From the NCBI GenBank assembly GCA_964600365.1, contig CAZRJG010000005.1, positions 1 through 64,000 on the forward strand: a stretch of DNA of 64,000 nt, read 5' to 3'. Below the pieces are notes generated by a model that ran no database searches, was not told the origin of the DNA, and saw only the letters and a program-made list of their open reading frames with translations. Positions 1 through 8,042 of the stretch are shown piece by piece. How positions within the stretch are numbered: position 1 is the stretch's first letter; each line of letters starts with the position of its first letter. Origin of the DNA: GCA-020352575 sp964600365. Its GTDB lineage: Bacteria > Actinomycetota > Acidimicrobiia > Spongiisociales > JAENVV01. Made by a program: the position numbers and the translations under genes.

Positions 1-2385
1 CTCGGGGGCATCCTCGACGCAACCGGAACGCCCACCGACGAGCACCTCACCTACGAGAGCTCCCACCTCACCACGCACGGTGTCATCGTGGGCATGACGG
101 GCTCGGGGAAGACGGGCCTCGGCGTGATCGCGCTCGAGGAGGCACTCCGCTCTGGGATCCCGGTCCTCGTCATCGACCCGAAAGGGGACATGGGGAACCT
201 CGCCCTCACGTTCCCCGACTTCTCGCCCGCCGACTTCGCGCCATGGGTGAACACCACGGCCGCCGCCGGATCGGGCCGCACGACCGAGGAGGTTGCTTCG
301 TCCACAGCCGAGCTCTGGAAGTCGGGCCTCGAGGGGTGGGGCCTCGGCGACGAGGACGTGCGCTCGCTACGCGACGGATCACAGGTCACCGTCTACACCC
401 CGGGTTCCACCGCTGGGACCCCCCTCAACATCATCGGATCCCTCGCCGCCCCGGATGTGTCGTGGAGCGACCCCGAAGTGATCCGCGACGAGATCGAGGG
501 GATCGTCTCCTCCCTCCTCGTGCTCGCCGACATCGATGCCGATCCCGTGACCAGCCCGGAGCACATCCTCCTGGCGACGATCGTGGAGCACCAGTGGCGC
601 GCCGGCCGGGACCTCGATCTCGCCACGCTCATCGGTGACGTCCTCGACCCGCCCGTACGCACCCTTGGCGTGTTCGAGCTCGACGCGTTCTTCCCCAAGG
701 ACGACCGGCGGAACCTCGCAATGCGCCTCAACGGCCTCGTGGCATCACCGTCGTTCCAAGCCTGGCTCGACGGCCCACCACTCGACGTCGAGGAGCTCCT
801 CTTCGATGCGGACGAACGTCCGAACGCCGCAGTCATCTCGATCGCCCACCTCTCCGACGCCGAACGGCAGTTCGTGGTCACCCTCCTCCTCGGGAAGGTC
901 GTCACCTGGATGCGGTCGCTGGAGGGCACCGGGGAGCTCCGGGCGCTCATCTACATGGACGAAGTCTTCGGGTTCGCCCCACCCACTGCGGAACCGCCGT
1001 CGAAGAAGCCGATCCTCACCCTCCTCAAGCAAGCCCGGGCCTACGGGGTGGGGCTCCTGCTCTCGACCCAGAACCCCGTCGACCTCGACTACAAGGCGAT
1101 GTCGAATGCCGGGACGTGGCTGATCGGGCGACTGCAGACCGAGCGCGACAAGGCGAGGGTGATGGAGGGCCTCCGGTCTGCGTCGGGCGAGGTCGATGCC
1201 GCAGCGCTCGACCGAGCGATCTCCGGTCTCGGCAAGCGGGAGTTCATCCTCCACTCGACCCGCTCGAAGGCACCGGTTCGCTTCACCACCCGGTGGGCGA
1301 TGAGCTTCCTCGCAGGTCCGTTGTCGCGGGCGCAACTCGTGCGGCTCCGCAGCGGCGGTGCACCCCGGACGCCTCGCGTAGCCCACGGCACGATCGGCGA
1401 TGCCGGGACCATGCCGGGTGACGCACCGGTGGCCACGCCGCGCCCGGCTCCGCTATCGGATGGCGTCTCTGCGGTGATGCCCGAGGTCCACGACTCGCTT
1501 CGTCCGGGGTGGCTCGATCCCGCCGTGCCCTGGGCCAATGCCGTTGGCGCAGAGCCGACCGCTGCCACCGTCCATGCCGGCATTGCCGCGCGGGTGCGCA
1601 TCCGATTCGACGACCGGTACGCCGACGTCGACCACACCGAGGAGTGGGAGGCCGTCTGGCCGCACGTCGCCGACGACCTCGACCCTGCGGACGCAGTGGC
1701 CGTCGACCATGACGACCGGGACATCCGGGACACCGCTCCCGACAGCGTCCGATACCTCGTACCCGACGCAGACGTGTCGGACGCCGCGTGGGGCCGGGAG
1801 CTCTCTGCCCGCATCGAGTCGTGGTTGGTGGCGAGCAAGGAGCTCTCGCTCCTCAAGCACCCGGGCCTGAAGATGTACAGCAGGGTCGGCGAGGATCGGG
1901 AGGCGTTCCTCGCCCGCTGCGCCGAAGCGGCCGAGCGACAGTCGGATGAGGCGATCGAGAGGATCCGCGACCGCTTCGCAGCCCGCATCGCCACCGTCGA
2001 GGGGCAGCTCCGCAACGCCGAGCTCCGCGTCCGCGAACTCGAGGCAGACGTGGCGGTGCGCCAACAGCAGGAGGTGCTGTCGGGGGCAGGCGACCTCCTC
2101 GGGAGCATCCTCAGCGGCCGCCGGCGTTCGGGCACCATCCGCAGCATCGCATCCCGGCGGGCACAGACACAGAAGGCACAGCTGCGCCTCGACACCGCCG
2201 AGGCCAAGCAGGCCGACAGCTACGCGAGGCTCGTCCAACTGGAGGACGACCTCCAAGAGGCGATCCTGGAAGAGACCCGGGAGTGGAACGACCTCGTCGA
2301 CGATGTGGAGTCGATCGAGATCGGCCTCGAACGGGACGACGTCGAGGTGATGGCGCTCCGACTGGTGTGGATCCCCGGGACCTGA
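1..2385 (+). CDS. HerA/DUF87-like ATPase (5' truncated)
   Basis: The reading frame is open from base 1, so the true start lies upstream; the ATG at 88 sits inside the P-loop and cannot be the start. Walker A is GMTGSGKTG just before an IDPKGD segment, and Walker B is the LIYMDEVFGF segment near base 945-975. The arrangement matches HerA/VirB4-like P-loop ATPases (DUF87/DUF853-type). The last ~200 residues are rich in Glu, Arg, Ala and Gln with heptad character, predicting a coiled coil. Such proteins usually act as DNA-translocating motors, but no NurA-like partner is visible here, so the substrate is unknown. Confidence 0.85.
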   Translation, partial: LGGILDATGTPTDEHLTYESSHLTTHGVIVGMTGSGKTGLGVIALEEALRSGIPVLVIDPKGDMGNLALTFPDFSPADFAPWVNTTAAAGSGRTTEEVASSTAELWKSGLEGWGLGDEDVRSLRDGSQVTVYTPGSTAGTPLNIIGSLAAPDVSWSDPEVIRDEIEGIVSSLLVLADIDADPVTSPEHILLATIVEHQWRAGRDLDLATLIGDVLDPPVRTLGVFELDAFFPKDDRRNLAMRLNGLVASPSFQAWLDGPPLDVEELLFDADERPNAAVISIAHLSDAERQFVVTLLLGKVVTWMRSLEGTGELRALIYMDEVFGFAPPTAEPPSKKPILTLLKQARAYGVGLLLSTQNPVDLDYKAMSNAGTWLIGRLQTERDKARVMEGLRSASGEVDAAALDRAISGLGKREFILHSTRSKAPVRFTTRWAMSFLAGPLSRAQLVRLRSGGAPRTPRVAHGTIGDAGTMPGDAPVATPRPAPLSDGVSAVMPEVHDSLRPGWLDPAVPWANAVGAEPTAATVHAGIAARVRIRFDDRYADVDHTEEWEAVWPHVADDLDPADAVAVDHDDRDIRDTAPDSVRYLVPDADVSDAAWGRELSARIESWLVASKELSLLKHPGLKMYSRVGEDREAFLARCAEAAERQSDEAIERIRDRFAARIATVEGQLRNAELRVRELEADVAVRQQQEVLSGAGDLLGSILSGRRRSGTIRSIASRRAQTQKAQLRLDTAEAKQADSYARLVQLEDDLQEAILEETREWNDLVDDVESIEIGLERDDVEVMALRLVWIPGT

Positions 2386-2405
2386 CGGCGGCCCCGGACG
2401 CAAGA

Positions 2406-2431
2406 GAGCCCGGCACCAAAGCGCCGGGCTC
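2406..2431. terminator. Bidirectional terminator-like hairpin
   Basis: A perfect 9-bp inverted repeat (GAGCCCGGC / GCCGGGCTC) with an 8-nt loop lies between the convergent ends of the HerA-like gene and the sigma factor gene. On the minus strand it is followed by a short T-containing tract (TCTTG), so termination of the sigma transcript is plausible; there is no T tract on the plus strand. Confidence 0.6.
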
Positions 2432-2455
2432 CGAAGGGAGTGGGGCGGGCAGGTC

Positions 2456-3445
2456 CTAGATGAGGTCCTGCTCGCGGATTCCGAAGCTGGGGTGGCGAAG
2501 GCGGCACAGCGCAAGCTTCTCGAGCTGGCGGATCCGCTCACGGGTGAGGCTGAACTCATCGCCGATCTCCTCGAGCGTGCGGGGCACGCCGTCGTAGAAG
2601 CCATAGCGGAGGGCCAGGATCCGTCCCTCGCGGTCGGGGAGGCGCTCGATGGACTTCCGGAGGCTGCTCGCGACGTCCAACTCCTCGGTGATGATCACCG
2701 GGTCGGCGGCATCCTCGTCCTCGATGAAGTCACCGAGCTGGGCGCCGTCCTCGCCGACGGGCTGCTCCAGGGAGACCGTGTCTGCAACGGTGAGCGCAAG
2801 CTCGACCTTGTCGACGGTGACGCCGGCTTCCTCGGCGATCTCCTCGGGCTTGGGATCACGACCGAGTTCTGCCTTGAGGCTTGCCTGGGCAGCACGCACG
2901 GCAGCGAGCGTGTCGTGGAGATGAACCGGGATGCGCACCGTCCGGGACTTGTCGGCGATCGCCCTGGTTATGGCCTGCCGGATCCACCAGGTTGCGTAGG
3001 TGGAGAACTTGAAACCCTTCCGCCAGTCGAACTTCTCGACGGCACGGATGAGGCCGAGGTTGCCCTCCTGGATGAGGTCGAGGAAATCGATGCCCGACGT
3101 ATTCGCGTAGCGGCGGGCGTTCGCGACCACGAGGCGCAGGTTTGCCGTGAGGAACGCGTCTTTGGCCTCACGGCCGCGACGGAGCTTGCGACGGAGCGCC
3201 AGCTCGTCCTTCTTGTCCTTGAACTTCCCGGCCTCGATCTTCTTCGCCGCGGCCTCGCCCGCTTCGATGAGCTGGGCGAGCTCGACTTCCTGCTCCGCCG
3301 TCAGCAGCTCGTACTCACCAATGGCGGTGAGGTACTGCGAGACGAGATCCGTCGTGAGGCGGCCGCGCTCATCGGTCAGCTTGGAGACGGCCCGATCGGG
3401 CTTCGTCTTCATCTCTGGCTTGACTCGCGCTGTATCTGCGGGCAT
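2456..3445 (-). CDS. RNA polymerase sigma-70 factor, RpoD/SigA family
   Basis: Directs promoter recognition by RNA polymerase. The 329-aa product shows region 1.2 (DLVSQYLTAIGEYELLTAEQEVELA), region 2 with the RYANTSGIDFLDLIQEGNLGL and FSTYATWWIRQAI motifs, region 3 after IPVHLHDT, and region 4 with the EEIGDEFSLTRERIRQLE helix-turn-helix (all given here as partial motifs). It lacks a long region 1.1, as in many actinobacterial SigA/SigB-type proteins, so it may be the housekeeping or a group 2 factor; the window cannot decide. The start has an AGAGG Shine-Dalgarno-like sequence about 10 nt upstream. Transcribed away from the DUF3179 gene, with a 155-bp upstream region. Confidence 0.93.
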   Translation of the reverse strand: MPADTARVKPEMKTKPDRAVSKLTDERGRLTTDLVSQYLTAIGEYELLTAEQEVELAQLIEAGEAAAKKIEAGKFKDKKDELALRRKLRRGREAKDAFLTANLRLVVANARRYANTSGIDFLDLIQEGNLGLIRAVEKFDWRKGFKFSTYATWWIRQAITRAIADKSRTVRIPVHLHDTLAAVRAAQASLKAELGRDPKPEEIAEEAGVTVDKVELALTVADTVSLEQPVGEDGAQLGDFIEDEDAADPVIITEELDVASSLRKSIERLPDREGRILALRYGFYDGVPRTLEEIGDEFSLTRERIRQLEKLALCRLRHPSFGIREQDLI

Positions 3446-3600
3446 GGATCATCAACCTCTGGTCGTCGAAATCAGGGCGTGTTCGGCGGTCACCAACACT
3501 TCCAACACAGGCCCCGGTGGTGACACCATGCCAGAAGAGCGACTGTTTGTGAACCCCCCAATCCGCGACGGAACGTCCCCAACCGTCCACGAAACGTCGT
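3446..3600. other. Intergenic region upstream of sigma gene
   Basis: This 155-bp stretch separates two minus-strand genes and should hold the sigma-factor promoter. It contains two similar copies of a CGACGGAACGT / CCACGAAACGT-like sequence about 20 bp apart (around 3566-3600). I see no RNA gene or credible small ORF in it. Confidence 0.35.
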
Positions 3601-4887
3601 TCACCCCTTCGACGGAACCGATGCTCCGAAGAGATCGGCCTCGGGGAAGAAGGCGGCAAATGCGAAGAAGAACTCGTTGCGATGGAGGGCGACTTCGAGC
3701 TGCGCGCCCTCGAGAGGACCAGAGATCGCCCTCCCGAACAGGTTCCACACCGAGAGGGTCTCCCGATCGGCGAAGAGGCTGCCATCCGGGCTCACATCGA
3801 ACGTCAGGACGGTGCCGTCGAGGGTCGACCGGTAGGCCACTCCGGTCCCGACCGCGGCACCAGCGGGAATGGACGCCGAGTCGAGCGCGTCGGAGGTGCC
3901 CGGGTCACCCCACAGCACGACGACAGGAACCCCACCAACGGTGTCATTCACAACTCGTACCTCCTCGAGGACGGTGAAGGGATACCCCTTCACGGCACCT
4001 CCTTCATCGACGCCGACCACCCGTTCCAGAGCGAGGAGTCGGTCGTCGAGATCTCCGGTGAAGAGGTCGTAGGGAGCAGTGCGGGACGAATACCCGACAT
4101 AGGGATTGGCGCCGTACACCGGCCCGAGCCCCTGGTCGGGGCCGAGGGCGAGGCCCTGGGGATACTCGTTCGCGAAGGCGCCGTACGAGGTGATCCGGGA
4201 GGGAAGCGAGGGGAGCCGCTCCCCCGCGAACGCACCCACGATCGCCTCCCCCGTGACCTGCTGCCACAGCGAGGTGGTGTCGTTGTCCCACATGACGAGA
4301 TCGGAGTTGCGGAGGAGCCCGGAGACCCCGAGGCGAAGCTCCTCGCCCGCGACCCTGCGCTCGAACACGACGGCGGTGTTGCAGAGCGGGCAATAGGTCA
4401 CCGCCACCGGCGTACCCCCCACGCGATCGTTCACGACCTCGTGGCGAGTCAACACCGAGAGCGGATAGAAGCGAGCGTCACCCCCAACCGAGAACACCAC
4501 TCCGGGCTCGTTGTCGGCGAGCCACTCCACAGAGGGCACTCGCTCGAACTTGGGGATGTCGATCGGGGGGATGAGGTCACGGGGGTCCGCGCCACGAAGA
4601 CCTCGCACCAACTCGTCGAGCTCGATCGTCCGCCGGCTCCAATCGGTCGGCCAGGCGCTGTCGAGGTTGACGAGGCCGGGGGGAAGCACCACGCCCTCGT
4701 CGGTGATCACGTCGGGGGTGGCGGCCCCCGTCGCCCACGAGGAGGGAGGGGTCTCGCCGGGTGCGGGGACCGCCAGGGACGACACGGTCGTTCCCGATGA
4801 GCCCGTCGAACACGCCCCTGCGAGGAGAGCCAGGAGGAGCAGCAACACGGGAACGTGGCGTGGGCGCATCACCTCCTTCAACGCCAC
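3601..4887 (-). CDS. DUF3179-family lipoprotein
   Basis: A 428-aa secreted lipoprotein: the N-terminus has a hydrophobic Leu-rich signal ending in the lipobox LAGAC. The DUF3179 signature is clear: AVTYCPLCNTAVVF followed by LRNSDLVMWDNDTTSLW. The function of DUF3179 is not established; the CPLC pair suggests metal or redox chemistry. The GTG start at 4887 is chosen because a TATGAT -10 element lies 8 nt upstream (leaderless); a second in-frame ATG follows six codons later. It is divergent from the YyaL-like gene, sharing a 73-bp region. Confidence 0.88.
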   Translation of the reverse strand: MALKEVMRPRHVPVLLLLLALLAGACSTGSSGTTVSSLAVPAPGETPPSSWATGAATPDVITDEGVVLPPGLVNLDSAWPTDWSRRTIELDELVRGLRGADPRDLIPPIDIPKFERVPSVEWLADNEPGVVFSVGGDARFYPLSVLTRHEVVNDRVGGTPVAVTYCPLCNTAVVFERRVAGEELRLGVSGLLRNSDLVMWDNDTTSLWQQVTGEAIVGAFAGERLPSLPSRITSYGAFANEYPQGLALGPDQGLGPVYGANPYVGYSSRTAPYDLFTGDLDDRLLALERVVGVDEGGAVKGYPFTVLEEVRVVNDTVGGVPVVVLWGDPGTSDALDSASIPAGAAVGTGVAYRSTLDGTVLTFDVSPDGSLFADRETLSVWNLFGRAISGPLEGAQLEVALHRNEFFFAFAAFFPEADLFGASVPSKG

Positions 4888-4895
4888 CCCTGCAG

Positions 4896-4901
4896 ATCAT
4901 A
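4896..4901 (-). promoter_or_regulatory. -10 element (TATGAT) of DUF3179 gene
   Basis: TATGAT on the minus strand, 8 nt from the GTG start at 4887, consistent with a leaderless transcript. No clear -35 hexamer. Confidence 0.5.
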
Positions 4902-4947
4902 TTCCTGACTGGTCACATTCCCCTCTCGAATGCCGTGCCCCACCGCC

Positions 4948-4953
4948 TACGGT
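4948..4953 (+). promoter_or_regulatory. -10 element (TACGGT) of YyaL-like gene
   Basis: TACGGT lies 7 nt before the ATG at 4961, the spacing of a leaderless promoter. It supports the start at 4961 rather than a longer upstream reading. Confidence 0.5.
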
Positions 4954-4960
4954 GCCGGCC

Positions 4961-6958
4961 ATGCCCAATCGCCTCGCCGACGCGACCTCGCCCTACTTGC
5001 TGCAGCACGCCGACAACCCCGTCGACTGGTTCCAATGGGGTGAGGACGCCTTTGCCGAGGCCCGGTCGTCACACCGTCCCATCTTCCTCTCCGTCGGCTA
5101 CTCCGCCTGTCACTGGTGCCACGTGATGGCACATGAGTCATTCGAGGACGACACCACCACTGCGTTGATGAACGAGTGGTTCGTGAACGTGAAGGTCGAC
5201 CGCGAGGAGCGGCCCGACGTCGACCGCGTGTACATGGACGCTGTGCAGGCGATGACCGGGATGGGTGGTTGGCCGATGTCGGTCTGGCTCACTCCCGACG
5301 GACGGCCCTTCTACGCCGGTACGTACTTCCCCTCTGTGCCTCGCCACGGCATGCCCTCGTTCACGGAGGTGTGCCGCTCGGTCCACGACGCGTGGGAGAA
5401 CCGTCGGGACGACCTGCTCGAGCAGTCGGAGCGCCTCACCCTGGCCATCGGGCGACCGACGCCGCACAGTTCCTCGGGGATCACAGACGAGGACCTCCGA
5501 GGTGCGTTCGCGTCGGTGCAGCGCTCCTTCGACCACGCCCACGGCGGCTTTGGCGGCGCCCCCAAGTTCCCCCAAGCACCCGTGCTCCAGTTCCTCCTGG
5601 ACGCCTCCGAGTCGCCGTGGGGGGCCGGGGCGAGGGAGATGCTCGACCTCACCCTCGATCAGATGGCGGCCGGCGGGCTCCGCGACCACGTCGGTGGAGG
5701 GTTCGCGCGGTACGCCGTCGACGGACACTGGGAGATCCCCCACTTCGAAAAGATGCTCTACGACAACGCCCAATTGGCCTCCGTGTACCTCCGCAGTTGG
5801 CATGCCGGCGGGCCCGACCGCCATCGGGACATCGCCATCGAGACCGTTGAGTACGTCCTGAGGGACCTCCTGCTGCCGGGTGGGGGCGTTGCCTCGGCAG
5901 AGGACGCGGACTCCGAGGGCGAGGAGGGTCGCTTCTACACCTGGCCCTACGACGAGTTCGTGGAGGTCGCGGGCGACCTCGCGCCACTCGCGACCGATCT
6001 GTGGGGCGTGACCGAACACGGGAACTTCGAGGGGCGGAACCACCTTCGTTCGGTCCGGAGGGCCGAAGACGTCGCGGCGCGCCACGGGGTGTCCACCGAG
6101 GACGTCGCCCAAGCAGCCCGCATCGTCCTCGAACGGCTCTACGAACGGCGGGGGTCCCGGGTGCGGCCCGGCCTCGATGACAAGGTGGTCGCCGCATGGA
6201 ACGGCCTGCTCCTCGTGCCGCTGGCCGAGGGCGGCGTCCTCCTCGATCGACCCGAGTGGATCGAAGCGGCCAAGGGCATCGCCCGATTCGTGCGAAGGGA
6301 GATGCGGCGCGACGACGGCCTCCTCCACCGCACGTGGGCGAAGGGCCAGGCCGGGCCGATCGGCGTCCTCGAGGACCACGCCGGGTTCGCCGTGGGGCTG
6401 TGTTCGCTCCACCAGGCGACGGGCGAGGCCGAATGGCTCACATGGGCCCGCGAGCTCGTCGCGCTCATCCCCGACCGCTTCGAGGCCGGCGGGAGGCTCC
6501 ATTCGACGGCCGATGTCGTGGACGACCTTCCCATCCGACCGCAGGATGTCTCAGACAACCCGCATCCGTCGGGGTCGTCGCTCGCGGTCGAGGCCTTCCT
6601 CACGGTGGGGCACCTCACGAACGATCCCGCCCTCCTCGCCCGGGCCGAGGACGCGACACGAGGGTCCTTCGAACTCGCCCGGAGGGCACCGACGGCGGTC
6701 GGCTCGCTCCTCGCCACCCTCACCGCGTTCCTCGATCCCCGCGAACTCGCCATCGTCGGTCCCGACCCGACCCCACTCCTCGGCGTGTACCGCGAGCGCT
6801 ACCGCCGCGGCACGGTCCTGGGATTCGCCGGGGCTCCGGACATGGCCATACCTCTCACCGATGGGCGAGCCGGGGACGGCACCCGCGCCTTCGTGTGCCG
6901 TGGATTCGTGTGCGATGCCCCCGTGGACGACCCGGAGGCACTTCGCGCCCTGCTATGA
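4961..6958 (+). CDS. Thioredoxin-domain protein, YyaL/DUF255 (SSP411) family
   Basis: A 665-aa protein starting MPNRLADATSPYLLQHADNP, the classical N-terminus of the YyaL/spermatogenesis-associated protein 20 family. Residues ~1-165 form a thioredoxin-like DUF255 domain with the CHWCHVM motif in the position of a CxxC active site; the rest is an (alpha/alpha)6-barrel resembling N-acylglucosamine 2-epimerases, including the HFEKMLYDNAQL motif. The length is normal for the family. The molecular function is unresolved; a redox or sugar-related role is usually suggested. The frame is open upstream to 4511, but that part overlaps the divergent DUF3179 gene and is not coding-like. Confidence 0.93.
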   Translation: MPNRLADATSPYLLQHADNPVDWFQWGEDAFAEARSSHRPIFLSVGYSACHWCHVMAHESFEDDTTTALMNEWFVNVKVDREERPDVDRVYMDAVQAMTGMGGWPMSVWLTPDGRPFYAGTYFPSVPRHGMPSFTEVCRSVHDAWENRRDDLLEQSERLTLAIGRPTPHSSSGITDEDLRGAFASVQRSFDHAHGGFGGAPKFPQAPVLQFLLDASESPWGAGAREMLDLTLDQMAAGGLRDHVGGGFARYAVDGHWEIPHFEKMLYDNAQLASVYLRSWHAGGPDRHRDIAIETVEYVLRDLLLPGGGVASAEDADSEGEEGRFYTWPYDEFVEVAGDLAPLATDLWGVTEHGNFEGRNHLRSVRRAEDVAARHGVSTEDVAQAARIVLERLYERRGSRVRPGLDDKVVAAWNGLLLVPLAEGGVLLDRPEWIEAAKGIARFVRREMRRDDGLLHRTWAKGQAGPIGVLEDHAGFAVGLCSLHQATGEAEWLTWARELVALIPDRFEAGGRLHSTADVVDDLPIRPQDVSDNPHPSGSSLAVEAFLTVGHLTNDPALLARAEDATRGSFELARRAPTAVGSLLATLTAFLDPRELAIVGPDPTPLLGVYRERYRRGTVLGFAGAPDMAIPLTDGRAGDGTRAFVCRGFVCDAPVDDPEALRALL

Positions 6959-6977
6959 GGCCGCACGACATCGATGG

Positions 6978-8042
6978 CTAGCCGATCTCCTTGCGCCGGA
7001 CGGTGACCGTTGCGAGGGCGTCCTCATCGACCTCGACGCCGATTCCCGGCCGCACGGGCGGGATGAGCATGCCGTTCTCCAACGACCATCCCGGTCGAAT
7101 GACATCCCGGGTGAAGTACCACTGTGACGTGCAGAGGTCGTGGAACGTGCACCCGGGCAGTGTCCCCACGGCAACGGTGTGTGCGCGCCCCACCCCCGAC
7201 TCGAGAAGGCCCGTTGCCTTCACGGCGACGCCCCGATCGGTCGCCAGGTCGTGCACGTCCACCGACGCTGAGATGCCGATGCGCCCGGGCTTCACGCACA
7301 CGATGTCCGCCGCCTCTGCGTCCATCGCCCGCTCGGCGTCGTCGACCGAGCCGATGGACTCGTCGAGGCAGATCGCAAGACCGAATCGTCCCCGCAACGT
7401 GGCGTGGTCATCGAGCCGATCGGCCGCGAATGGCTGCTCGAGGTACGTCGCCCCGAGGCCCTCGAGCGCTCCGAACACCGGGTCGTCCACCTCGTCGTAG
7501 GACCCATTCGCGTCGAGTCCCACGTCGAGCATGGGGAACACGTCGCGCACGAAGCGCAGCGCCTCGGTGTCCCACCCGGGCTTGATCTTCAGCTTCACCC
7601 GCAGGTAGCCCGCCGCCACCACCTCGCCGAGCACGCTCCCGAAGGCGTCCAACGACTCGGGGATGCCTACTGCCACCGACGCCGGGATCGGATCGGGCCG
7701 ACCTCCGATGGTCTCGTACAGCGCTACTCCCCGCTCACGGGCTTCGAGGTCCCGCCAGGCCTGGCCGAGGGCGGCCCCGGCCGTGATTGGCGCCCTGGGC
7801 GGCTGCCAGCCGTCCACGAGCTCCTGGGCGGTCGTCACGAGCGCCGTCCACGCAGAGCGGATGTCGTCCCCGGTGAATCCCGTGAAGGGCGCTGCCTCGC
7901 CCCACCCCGTCGTACCCCCGCGGGTGATGCCTACGAGGATGACCTCGCGCTGCTCGACGGTCGCCTTCGCCATTGAGAAGGGACGTCGGAACGGAAGGGC
8001 GATCTCGACGAGGGTCACGCGGTCGACGGGGCCTTTCACCAT
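6978..8042 (-). CDS. menC: o-Succinylbenzoate synthase / enolase-superfamily enzyme (MenC-like)
   Basis: A 354-aa member of the MLE subgroup of the enolase superfamily. Visible landmarks are the KxK pair (LKIKPG) supplying the general base, metal ligands in LDANGSY, YLEQPF and CLDES, and the opposite-face Lys in VKATGLLESG. OSBS makes o-succinylbenzoate in menaquinone synthesis; N-succinylamino-acid racemase is an alternative the sequence cannot exclude, and no other men genes are in view. The ATG at 8042 overlaps the end of the TPM-domain gene by 7 bp; the longer in-frame reading upstream is antisense to that gene's glycine-rich 3' end. Confidence 0.85.
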   Translation of the reverse strand: MVKGPVDRVTLVEIALPFRRPFSMAKATVEQREVILVGITRGGTTGWGEAAPFTGFTGDDIRSAWTALVTTAQELVDGWQPPRAPITAGAALGQAWRDLEARERGVALYETIGGRPDPIPASVAVGIPESLDAFGSVLGEVVAAGYLRVKLKIKPGWDTEALRFVRDVFPMLDVGLDANGSYDEVDDPVFGALEGLGATYLEQPFAADRLDDHATLRGRFGLAICLDESIGSVDDAERAMDAEAADIVCVKPGRIGISASVDVHDLATDRGVAVKATGLLESGVGRAHTVAVGTLPGCTFHDLCTSQWYFTRDVIRPGWSLENGMLIPPVRPGIGVEVDEDALATVTVRRKEIG